Positions 19,946 through 29,656 of a DNA stretch of 64,000 nt are shown here, piece after piece. Below the pieces are notes generated by a model. That model did not search any database, was not told the origin of the DNA, and was given only the letters and a program-made list of their open reading frames with translations. Within the stretch, counting starts at the first letter, position 1. Every line of letters begins with the position of its first letter. Origin of the DNA: Streptomyces sp. SID8374 (lineage in GTDB: Bacteria; Actinomycetota; Actinomycetes; Streptomycetales; Streptomycetaceae); NCBI RefSeq assembly GCF_009865135.1, contig NZ_WWGH01000001.1:1364001-1428000 (forward strand), read 5' to 3'. The translations under genes were made by a program, and so were the position numbers.

Positions 19946-20827
19946 TCAGGCGTCCGGCGCGGGGTTCTGCCGGGTGCGGATCCGGTGGCGTACGGCGGTG
20001 GCGCCGCCGAGGGCCAGGGCGAGCAGGGCCCCCGCTCCGGCCATCGTGGAGACGGTGGTCAGGGCGGTGTCCGGGGTGCCGGTGCCCGCCGCGTCGGCGA
20101 GCGCGGGGCCCGGTGCGGGGGCCTCGGCGGCACCGGGGGCGGCCGCCGCCTCGGGGCCGTAACCCCCCGCCTTGCCGGACTTCGCGTAGCCGGAGCCGGG
20201 CAGCTTGTCGCCGTACGCCTCCTTCACCCGGGTCCGGTAGGCGTTCAGGGTGGTGCCCTTCGCGCCCACGGCCGCCGTCGCGTCCTCGTCCAGCGGAAGG
20301 ACCCGGGAGGCGTCGTGGACGTACCAGGCGTCGATCTGCGGTTCCCGGAACACCGTGCCGCCGGGGAGCTTGCGGGCCCCCAGCGCGGTGTAGCGGGCCT
20401 CGTCGTCGCCGGTGGCGATGTTCACCACCTGCCACTTCCCGCCCGCGCCTCCCCCGGGGACGGTCCACAGGGAGGCCTTCTGGCCGTCGGAGGAGACGGC
20501 GGTGGCGGCGAGGTAGTCCAGGGTGCTCGGCGCGGCCCCCGGCTTCCCGGCGACGAACTCGGCGGAGAGCGTGCGTACGGGGACGGTCTTCGCCTCGATG
20601 CGCGGGGCGGCCGCCGTACGCGCCACCGCTCCCTCCCGGGCGAAGAACCGGGACAGCGTGCCCAGGGTCTCCGGTGCGGAGGCGGCCTCGTGGGCGGCTT
20701 CCTGGGTGGCGGCGGTCAGCTTGGGCGGGGCGGGCGCCTCGTCGGCGGAGGCCACGGGCGCGGCGGCGAGCAGGGCGGTGGCGGCGAGTGCGGTGGCGAC
20801 GGCGAGGCGCCGGGTGGTCGCGGTCAT
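19946..20827 (-). CDS. Secreted, membrane-anchored protein of unknown function
   Basis: 293 residues with a Sec signal peptide (RRLAVATALAATALLAAAPVASA, cleavage likely after ASA near residue 28), a soluble region with no family I can name, an alanine/proline/glycine-rich stretch near residues 225-250 and one C-terminal transmembrane helix (about 262-280) followed by a basic tail (RHRIRTRQ). That gives an extracellular domain anchored at its C terminus. It starts four bases after the stop of the papain-like protease gene, so the two are co-translated; it may be an anchor, inhibitor or substrate of that protease. Confidence 0.75.
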   Translation of the reverse strand: MTATTRRLAVATALAATALLAAAPVASADEAPAPPKLTAATQEAAHEAASAPETLGTLSRFFAREGAVARTAAAPRIEAKTVPVRTLSAEFVAGKPGAAPSTLDYLAATAVSSDGQKASLWTVPGGGAGGKWQVVNIATGDDEARYTALGARKLPGGTVFREPQIDAWYVHDASRVLPLDEDATAAVGAKGTTLNAYRTRVKEAYGDKLPGSGYAKSGKAGGYGPEAAAAPGAAEAPAPGPALADAAGTGTPDTALTTVSTMAGAGALLALALGGATAVRHRIRTRQNPAPDA

Positions 20828-20831
20828 GTCC

Positions 20832-21446
20832 TCACGCCCCGATCCGGTAGAGCGAGTGGGTCCAGGAGAACTGGTTGTTGTTGACGTACCAGGAGTGCGA
20901 GGCCCAGTTGTAGCGGTCGCTGGAGGGCCACGGGTCGCCCCAGTAGACCCAGCTGTTGGCGTCGTCGTAGCCGTAGATGACGTGCATGTGGCCGCCGCCG
21001 GACGACCACTGGATGCGGGTCTCGATGGGCCGCTGGGCGGCTATCTCACTCTGGACGGTCGGGTAGCGCAGCCATCCGGTGACGTAACTGCCGGGCCGGA
21101 CGCCGGTCCAGGACAGGCCGGTCTGGACATTGCCGAGGGTGGCCTGCGAGTTGGGGCACTCGGTGTTCTGCGAGCGGTTGAAGGCGGCGTTGCAGAACTG
21201 GTTCTGGGAGTAGCTGCGGCCGAACCAGGCGGCGATGGTGTTGCCGCCGGCCGCCCAGCACCAGTTGCTCTTCTGCTGGGCCTGCATGGTGATGTTGAGG
21301 CGCTGGGCGGCGGCGACGGTGACGCCGTCCTGCGATGCGGACGGGGACTGGGCCGCGGTGGCGGTGGCCGCGGGGACGGCGAGGAGGGCGGCGGCCAGAA
21401 GGGCCGTGAACGAGAGCCTTCGGGGCCGGATTCTTCGGTTGCGCAT
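20832..21446 (-). CDS. Secreted papain-like cysteine protease (C70/C39-like)
   Basis: 204 residues with a clear signal peptide (basic MRNRRIRPRR, hydrophobic core, cleavage near ATA-AQ at residue 31). The mature part has a papain-type active-site cysteine in SNWCWAAGGNTIAAWFG (near residue 62), a candidate catalytic histidine in GGGHMHVIYGYD (near residue 152) and an Asp/Asn in WGDPWPSSD. This fits the papain-like family related to the AvrRpt2 (C70) proteases. Four cysteines suggest a disulphide besides the catalytic one. Substrates are unknown. It is coupled to the anchored partner downstream and divergent from a putative DNA-binding protein. Confidence 0.8.
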   Translation of the reverse strand: MRNRRIRPRRLSFTALLAAALLAVPAATATAAQSPSASQDGVTVAAAQRLNITMQAQQKSNWCWAAGGNTIAAWFGRSYSQNQFCNAAFNRSQNTECPNSQATLGNVQTGLSWTGVRPGSYVTGWLRYPTVQSEIAAQRPIETRIQWSSGGGHMHVIYGYDDANSWVYWGDPWPSSDRYNWASHSWYVNNNQFSWTHSLYRIGA

Positions 21447-21561
21447 GGCGTTCCTCCCAAGGCGGGGGGTGGGGATCGGAGGAGCGCGTCCGGACGCTGA
21501 TGAGGAGCATCGACCGTTGTCCGGAGCAGGTCAACACGCTTCAATGCGGAGTGACATCACG

Positions 21562-21594
21562 GTGTGAACGGCGCGACGCCCGTGTGAACGGCGC
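21562..21594. promoter_or_regulatory. Pair of 13-bp direct repeats in a divergent promoter region
   Basis: GTGTGAACGGCGC occurs at 21562-21574 and again, identical, at 21582-21594. The 20-base spacing is about two helical turns. The repeats lie in the 227-base region between the divergent protease gene and the gene starting at 21674, a typical place for an operator. Confidence 0.45.
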
Positions 21595-21673
21595 AGCCCC
21601 TTCACCTGCTCCCCCGCATCCCCCGGGGACGGTGTCCCCTCTCCCCCACGTGAATGTTCACCGGAGGCCCGCC

Positions 21674-22600
21674 ATGCGGCAGACCGAGACCGAACTGACG
21701 CAAGTCCTGCACACCGGCCCCTTCCATCTCGCCCTGCGCACCGCCCTCTCGGTGCGCGGGCTGCCGCTGCACCGGGTGCAGCACCATCTGGCGCACCGGG
21801 GCGTCAAGCTCGGGGTGACCAGCCTGAGTTACTGGCAGCAGGGCGTACGCCGACCCCGCCGCCCGGAGTCGCTGCGGGCGGTCCGCGCTCTGGAGGACGT
21901 ACTCGCGCTGCCGGACGACTCGCTGCTGCGGCTGCTGCGGGGCGACGGTCCCGGCGGCGACGGGGAGCGCCCGGCGGCACGCTCGTACCGCTCGCTGCTG
22001 GAGTCCTCGGGGGCGGTGGAGCGGCTGCTGGCGGCGATGGAGTCACCGGTGGACGGCGGGCTGCACACCGTGGACCACCAGGAGCGGGTACGGATCGGGG
22101 CCCGCCGCGAGCTGGCGGGCCGCACCTCGCTCCATGTCGTACGGGCGCACCGGGACGGCGTCGACCGCTATCTGGCGATCCACCGGGGCGATACGGGGTG
22201 CGACCCGGCGCGGATCGCGGTGCGGCCCGGGGAGAACTGCCGGACCGGGCGGGTGCGCTGGGACGCGGAGGCGGGGGTGCTGGTGGCGGAGCTGCTCTTC
22301 GACACCCGGCTGCGGTCGGGCGAGACGTACGTCTTCGGCTACGGCTTCGAGGACGGTACGGGCGGCCCCAGCGACGAGTACGTGCGCGGCTTCACCTTCG
22401 GCGGCGGGCAGTACGTGCTCCAGGTCGGCTTCGACGAGGGGGCGCTGCCGGTGCGGTGCCGCCGGTTCGAGCAGTCCTCGGCCGGTGCGGCGCGCGCGGC
22501 CCGCCGGGACCTCACGCTGACCGGCCTGCACCGGACGGTGCACGTGGTGGAGGAGGGGGTGCGGCCGGGGCTCGTGGGCATCGACTGGGACTGGGAGTGA
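21674..22600 (+). CDS. Putative DNA-binding protein with N-terminal helix-turn-helix
   Basis: 308 residues, family not firmly recognised. The N-terminal 70 residues (LRTALSVRGLPLHRVQHHL, then VTSLSYWQQGVRRPRRPES) resemble an XRE-type helix-turn-helix with the SxxYWxxGxRxP pattern. Residues 115-308 look like a beta-rich sensor-like domain (TYVFGYGFEDGTG near residue 220). The ATG at 21674 is chosen because CGGAGG lies seven bases upstream; earlier in-frame starts have no ribosome-binding site. It is divergent from the secreted protease and may regulate it, which is inference only. Confidence 0.7.
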   Translation: MRQTETELTQVLHTGPFHLALRTALSVRGLPLHRVQHHLAHRGVKLGVTSLSYWQQGVRRPRRPESLRAVRALEDVLALPDDSLLRLLRGDGPGGDGERPAARSYRSLLESSGAVERLLAAMESPVDGGLHTVDHQERVRIGARRELAGRTSLHVVRAHRDGVDRYLAIHRGDTGCDPARIAVRPGENCRTGRVRWDAEAGVLVAELLFDTRLRSGETYVFGYGFEDGTGGPSDEYVRGFTFGGGQYVLQVGFDEGALPVRCRRFEQSSAGAARAARRDLTLTGLHRTVHVVEEGVRPGLVGIDWDWE

Positions 22601-22657
22601 CCGCCTGGTCCGCGTTACGGGTCGCGTGGCTACGGGTTACGGGGTTACCGGATGGGG

Positions 22658-22775
22658 TCAGCGTCCGGGCCGGGCGGGGGCGTCAGGCGTCCGGGCCGGG
22701 GGGCGGTGCCAGCGTCCCGGCCTGGCGAGGGCGTCAGACGTCCAGGCCGGGGGGCCGTGTCAGGCGTCCGGGCCC
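22658..22775. repeat. Five tandem 25/26-bp copies of the Rieske gene 3' end
   Basis: Copies begin at 22658, 22683, 22709, 22734 and 22760, alternating 25 and 26 bases apart. The core is TCAGGCGTCCGGGCC with one to three changes per copy. The 22760 copy encodes the last residues (GPDA) and stop codon of the Rieske gene; the other four lie beyond the stop. Confidence 0.85.
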
Positions 22776-23188
22776 GCGACGAGCTGTCCGCCCTCGGCGG
22801 TGACCGGGACGGCGGGCAGCGGCACGGTGGCCGGGCCCTGGACGACCTCGCCGGTGGTCGTGTCGAAGCGGCTGCCGTGGCAGGCGCAGTGGCCCTCGGT
22901 GCCCTCGATCTTGGTCAGGACGCAGCCGCCGTGGGTGCACTGGGCGCTGAACGCCTTGTACTCGCCCTTCGCCGGACAGCTCACGACGAGGCGCTGCTCG
23001 CGGTAGAGCTTGGCGCCGCCGACGGGCACCGCCGAGGCCTCGCCGAGGGCGACGGGCGCGGTGGGGGTGGGCGACTTGGCGTGGCCGAGCTTGGACTCGG
23101 TGGAGCAGGCGGCCGCTCCCAGCCCGGCGGCACCGGCGAGCGCGGCGCCCTTCAGCACGGTACGGCGGGCGGCGGGCAGGCCGGGCAT
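22760..23188 (-). CDS. Rieske [2Fe-2S] protein, Tat-exported lipoprotein
   Basis: 142 residues. The N terminus has a twin-arginine signal (ARRTVLKGAALAGAAG) ending in a possible lipobox (GAAAC, Cys near residue 28), so the protein is likely folded in the cytosol and anchored outside the membrane. The cluster ligands are in CTHGGC (near residue 82) and CACHGSRF (near residue 98), the complete Rieske pair. It is a stand-alone small Rieske protein, not part of a bc1 operon; its electron partner is unknown. Its 3' end is repeated four more times downstream. Confidence 0.9.
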   Translation of the reverse strand: MPGLPAARRTVLKGAALAGAAGLGAAACSTESKLGHAKSPTPTAPVALGEASAVPVGGAKLYREQRLVVSCPAKGEYKAFSAQCTHGGCVLTKIEGTEGHCACHGSRFDTTTGEVVQGPATVPLPAVPVTAEGGQLVAGPDA

Positions 23189-23340
23189 GCGGACTCCACG
23201 GATCGTTGTTCGGGGTGGGGCGGTGTCGCCGGGCGGGCAGGGCGGCGGCGAGGTTGCGGCCGTCTGCTTCCCGCAGGTGACGGAACCGACGATACCGGCG
23301 GGGAACGGACGGCTTGCGGCCGGGCCCGGTCCCGGCCGGG

Positions 23341-23427
23341 CCCCTGCCGGTCATGGCGGCGGCCCCTGCCGGTCATGGCTGGTCCCTGGTCCCCTCCCGG
23401 TCAAGGCTGAGCCCCTCCCGGTCATGG
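23341..23427. repeat. Short imperfect direct repeats between the Rieske gene and uvrA
   Basis: CCCCTGCCGGTCATGG or close variants (CCCCTCCCGGTCA) begin at 23341, 23363, 23391 and 23412, with a further partial copy at 23434 merging into the uvrA terminator. Spacing is 21-28 bases. No gene is seen in 23189-23474. Confidence 0.7.
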
Positions 23428-23430
23428 TTG

Positions 23431-23458
23431 TGGCCCCCTCCCGTCCAGGAGGGGGCCA
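23431..23458 (-). terminator. Terminator of uvrA
   Basis: Perfect 11-bp inverted repeat TGGCCCCCTCC/GGAGGGGGCCA (23431-23441 with 23448-23458), six-base loop, 17 bases beyond the uvrA stop. Confidence 0.85.
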
Positions 23459-23474
23459 CAGCCATCGGCTCACC

Positions 23475-26564
<3,090 letters not shown>

Positions 26565-26742
26565 GCCGGTCCGCACCTTTCTAGAGAGAAACGGGGGGAA
26601 CTCAGCCCCCGTTCCAGGTTATGGGGGGCGCCACAGCGATGTGGGAAGCTTTGTCTCCTCCGAGCGTATAGCACGCACATTCGATTTACGGTCGCGCTGG
26701 GACACCTTCACCCGAATGGGTGGCGGAGCTAGGCTCGGCCGC

Positions 26743-27432
26743 ATGATGGATCATGCGCACGACCTGGGAGCTGTACGCGAAGCGACCGATCGGCTGCTCA
26801 GCGAAGCGGGTAAGTGGGACAACGCCGCACTCGCCCAGCCGTCACGGCTGCCCGGATGGAGTCGGGGCCATGTCCTGACCCACTTGTCACGTAACGCCGA
26901 CGCGCTCGGAAATGTTCTCCGGGGTCTGCCGATGTACGCGAGCAGCGAAACCCGGGACGCCGACATCGAGAACGGCGCCTCCCGCCCCCTGGCCGAACAG
27001 CTGGCCGACTTCCGGGAGAGCGCGGACCGTTTGCAGGCGGTGGCCGACGAACCGGCCGACTGGTCCCGTACGGTCACCCTGCGCAACGGTGTGACGGATT
27101 CCGCCTCCCGGGTCCCCTTCCGCCGGCTGATCGAGGTGGAGATCCACCATGTCGACCTGGACGTCGGCTACGAGCTGGAGGACCTGCCGGAGGGGTTCAC
27201 GGAGCGGGAGATCGTCTTCCTCACCGACCGCTTCAGCGGCCACCCGGACGTTCCCGGCACCACGGTGACCGCCGAGGACGGCCGCGCCTGGACCACGGGC
27301 GGCGGGGCGGACGGCCCGGCCGTGGAGGTACGGGGTACGGCGGCCGATCTCCTCGGCTGGCTGGCCGGCCGCCGCGACGGCTCGGCCCTGGAAGTGACCG
27401 GGGGCGCGCTGCCGCCGCTGCCCCCGCTGTAG
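26743..27432 (+). CDS. Maleylpyruvate isomerase-family mycothiol-dependent enzyme
   Basis: 229 residues with the DinB-like four-helix N-terminal domain of the actinobacterial mycothiol-dependent family. Metal-ligand positions are visible: HVLTHLSRNADAL (His near residue 50) and EVEIHHVDLDVGY (Glu and His near residues 132-136). The C-terminal part (after about 150) is the SCP2-like domain with EVRGTAADLLGWLAGR. Founding members isomerise maleylpyruvate or transfer mycothiol; the substrate here cannot be told. It is divergent from uvrA; ATG at 26746 is an alternative start. Confidence 0.85.
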   Translation: MMDHAHDLGAVREATDRLLSEAGKWDNAALAQPSRLPGWSRGHVLTHLSRNADALGNVLRGLPMYASSETRDADIENGASRPLAEQLADFRESADRLQAVADEPADWSRTVTLRNGVTDSASRVPFRRLIEVEIHHVDLDVGYELEDLPEGFTEREIVFLTDRFSGHPDVPGTTVTAEDGRAWTTGGGADGPAVEVRGTAADLLGWLAGRRDGSALEVTGGALPPLPPL

Positions 27433-27495
27433 ACGCCTTCCACCGGGGCCCGGGACACCGTCCGGGCCCCGCCGGGACGGATTAGGGTGAGCCGT

Positions 27496-28152
27496 ATGAC
27501 GTACAGCGGAGCGGTGAAGGTCGGCGGACCGGCGAGCGTGCACGAACTGACGGATCTGATGATCTCCAAGGTCGCCGTCGGCGCGATGAACAACAACGCC
27601 TATCTGCTGCGCTGCCGGGCCACCGGCGAGCAGCTCCTGATCGACGCGGCGGCCGAGCCCGCGACCCTGCTGGCACTGATCGGTGACGACTCCATCGCCT
27701 CCGTGGTCACCACCCACCGGCACGGCGACCACTGGCAGGCGCTGGCCGAGGTGGTGGCGGCCACCGGCGCCCGTACGTACGCGGGCCGCTACGACGCCGA
27801 GGGCATCCCGGTCGCCACGGACGTGCTCGTCGAGGACGGCGACACGGTCACCGTGGGCCGGGTGGAGCTGACCGCCCGCCACCTGGTCGGCCACACGCCC
27901 GGCTCCATCGCACTGGTCTACGACGACCCGCACGGGGCCCCGCACCTGTTCACCGGGGACTGCCTCTTCCCCGGCGGGGTCGGCAACACGCACAAGGACC
28001 CCGAGGCGTTCGCGAGCCTGCTGCACGACGTCGAGACGAAACTGTTCGACCAGCTGCCGGACGAGACCTGGGTCTACCCGGGCCACGGCAACGACACGAC
28101 CCTCGGCGACGAGCGCCCGCATCTGCCGGAGTGGCGGGCGCGGGGCTGGTAG
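27496..28152 (+). CDS. MBL-fold metallo-hydrolase
   Basis: 218-residue metallo-beta-lactamase-fold hydrolase of the glyoxalase II-like group. The metal-binding set is present: THRHGDHW (HxHxDH, near residue 74), a downstream His in GHTPGS (near residue 135), Asp in FTGDCLFPGGVGN (near residue 154) and His in VYPGHGND (near residue 197). Two zinc sites are therefore expected. The ATG at 27496 follows GGGTGAG; a GTG three codons earlier is less likely. It lies 63 bases after the mycothiol-type gene, consistent with a thiol-conjugate detoxification pair, although this is inference. Confidence 0.88.
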   Translation: MTYSGAVKVGGPASVHELTDLMISKVAVGAMNNNAYLLRCRATGEQLLIDAAAEPATLLALIGDDSIASVVTTHRHGDHWQALAEVVAATGARTYAGRYDAEGIPVATDVLVEDGDTVTVGRVELTARHLVGHTPGSIALVYDDPHGAPHLFTGDCLFPGGVGNTHKDPEAFASLLHDVETKLFDQLPDETWVYPGHGNDTTLGDERPHLPEWRARGW

Positions 28153-28208
28153 CCGACGGGGACCCTTGTGCTGCGGGCAGTGTCAGACCCGCAGACCAGG
28201 GTCCCGGC

Positions 28209-28313
28209 ATGACCTTCACCGTGCCGGAGGCGGCACGCGTCGTTCTGGACCTCGATGGACGCCGGCCGCCCTTCGCCGGCGCGGCCCACGACCGTCTGGG
28301 CCTCGGCCATTGA
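28209..28313 (+). CDS. Possible 34-residue protein, unknown
   Basis: A short frame from ATG to TGA with the high third-position GC of real genes, ending six bases before the terminator stem at 28319. It encodes a sequence with DLDGRRPPFAGAAHDR and no recognised family. The ribosome-binding site is weak (AGGGT). It could also be a decayed remnant. Listed because codon usage and position argue for translation. Confidence 0.25.
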   Translation: MTFTVPEAARVVLDLDGRRPPFAGAAHDRLGLGH

Positions 28314-28318
28314 CTGAA

Positions 28319-28363
28319 CAGCGGCCGGGGTGGACGGCTCGCGCCGTTCCGCCCCGGCCGCTG
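28319..28363. terminator. Bidirectional terminator between the MBL gene and terC
   Basis: Twelve-bp stem CAGCGGCCGGGG/CCCCGGCCGCTG (28319-28330 with 28352-28363) with an inner CGGC/GCCG pair. It separates two convergent transcription units. Confidence 0.85.
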
Positions 28364-28400
28364 CCGGTGAACTCCTCGTGCCGCCCCGGGCGGCCCGGGG

Positions 28401-29414
28401 TCAGCTGCTGACGCTCTCGGTCTCCTCGTCGGCCGCGTCGAGGGACTTGGCCTTGGCGGCCGCCTCGGCCTCCTCCTGCTTCTTGTTGGCGATCAGGCTG
28501 GTGATCGTGGTGACCACCAGGACGCCGCAGATGACGGTGAGGGAGAACGGGATCGAGATCTCGGGCACGTGCACCCCGGACTCGTGCAGGGCGTGCAGCA
28601 CCAGCTTGACGCCGATGAAGCCGAGGATCACCGACAGGCCGTAGCTGAGGTGGACCAGCTTCTTCAGCAGACCGCCGATGAGGAAGTACAGCTGGCGCAG
28701 GCCCATCAGCGCGAACGCGTTGGCCGTGAAGACGATGTACGGGTCCTGGGTGAGGCCGAAGATCGCCGGGATCGAGTCCAGCGCGAAGAGCACGTCGGTG
28801 GTGCCGATGGCGAGCATGACCACCATCAGCGGGGTCATGACGCGCTTGCCGTGCTTCTGGATGAAGAGCTTCGTGCCGTGGTACTGGTCGGAGACCCCGA
28901 AGCGCTTCTCGATGGACTTGAGGAGGCGGTTCTCCTCGAACTCCTCTTCCTCCTCGCCGGCCCGCGCCTCCTGGATGAGCTTCCAGGCGGTGTAGATCAG
29001 GAACGCGCCGAAGATGTAGAACACCCACGAGAAGTTCGCGATCACGGCGGCACCGGCGGCGATGAAGATCGCCCGGAGCACCAGGGCGATCAGCACACCG
29101 ATGAGCAGCACCCGCTGCTGGAGGTGCGAGGGCACCGAGAACTTCGCCATGATCAGGACGAAGACGAAGAGGTTGTCGACGCTCAGCGACTTCTCGGTGA
29201 TGAATCCGGCGAAGAACTCGCCGGACGCCTGGCTGTTGCCGAACACCAGCAGGCCGAGTCCGAAGAGGACGGCCAGCGCGATCCAGACGACCGTCCAGAT
29301 CCCGGCTTCCTTGGTCGACACGTCATGGGGCTTGCGCCCGATGAAGAAGTCGACGGCGATCAGGGCTGACAGCCCAAAGATGGTCAGGGCCCAAAGGGTC
29401 CATGAAACGTCCAC
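28401..29414 (-). CDS. TerC family integral membrane protein (Alx/MeeY-like)
   Basis: 337 residues with about nine hydrophobic segments. TerC-family signatures include FFAGFITEKSLSVDNLFVF (near residue 68) with the conserved membrane Asp/Asn, and LFALDSIPAIFGLTQDP (near residue 208). Family members (Alx, YkoY, MeeY/MeeF) are linked to manganese export and metallation of secreted proteins, and TerC to tellurite resistance. The C terminus is a charged cytosolic tail. The leader contains a probable manganese riboswitch, which supports the manganese role. Confidence 0.9.
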   Translation of the reverse strand: MDVSWTLWALTIFGLSALIAVDFFIGRKPHDVSTKEAGIWTVVWIALAVLFGLGLLVFGNSQASGEFFAGFITEKSLSVDNLFVFVLIMAKFSVPSHLQQRVLLIGVLIALVLRAIFIAAGAAVIANFSWVFYIFGAFLIYTAWKLIQEARAGEEEEEFEENRLLKSIEKRFGVSDQYHGTKLFIQKHGKRVMTPLMVVMLAIGTTDVLFALDSIPAIFGLTQDPYIVFTANAFALMGLRQLYFLIGGLLKKLVHLSYGLSVILGFIGVKLVLHALHESGVHVPEISIPFSLTVICGVLVVTTITSLIANKKQEEAEAAAKAKSLDAADEETESVSS

Positions 29415-29460
29415 TGCGCCTCCGGCAGTTCGCTACGGCTACTGATCAGCGTCGTCGCTG

Positions 29461-29570
29461 CCGGAGGTCTCTTCCACCCTGGCACACGGGATGCGCGCCG
29501 GGCCGACGCCCCGGGACCGGTCACGGTCCGTACTGACGGGAACGTCGCGTAAGGAGTACTCCCCTCCGTG
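29461..29570 (-). ncRNA. Probable yybP-ykoY manganese riboswitch upstream of terC
   Basis: On the minus strand the leader begins with GGAGGGGAGTA (29557-29567), matching the conserved AGGGGAGUA of the yybP-ykoY motif, and ends with GAGACCTCCGG (around 29460-29470), like the conserved AAGACC plus closing strand; GGAGG and CCTCC would form P1. An internal hairpin with TACGG sits between. Just downstream a 9-bp stem, CTCCGGCAG/CTGCCGGAG (29420-29428 with 29458-29466), shares bases with the P1 3' strand, so the two folds are mutually exclusive, a plausible expression platform. terC/alx genes are the classic targets of this riboswitch. Only sequence inspection was possible. Confidence 0.6.
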
Positions 29571-29576
29571 CACCGA

Positions 29577-29606
29577 ACAGTACAGGCATCACCAAGGAAA
29601 GGTAAA
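29577..29606 (-). promoter_or_regulatory. Predicted terC promoter
   Basis: On the minus strand TTTACC (29601-29606) and TACTGT (29577-29582) are separated by 18 bases, which places the transcription start near 29570, exactly where the riboswitch begins. The surrounding 29576-29650 is unusually AT-rich for this genome. Confidence 0.5.
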
Positions 29607-29656
29607 GAAAACAGTAAAGAGTTCACCAAAAGTGCAGGTCAGATTGGGTACGCAGC

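Noticed and set aside
26577..26742. A LexA (SOS) box upstream of uvrA.
   Set aside because: No GAAC-N4-GTTC type palindrome is present; only a weak TATACG-like element is seen.
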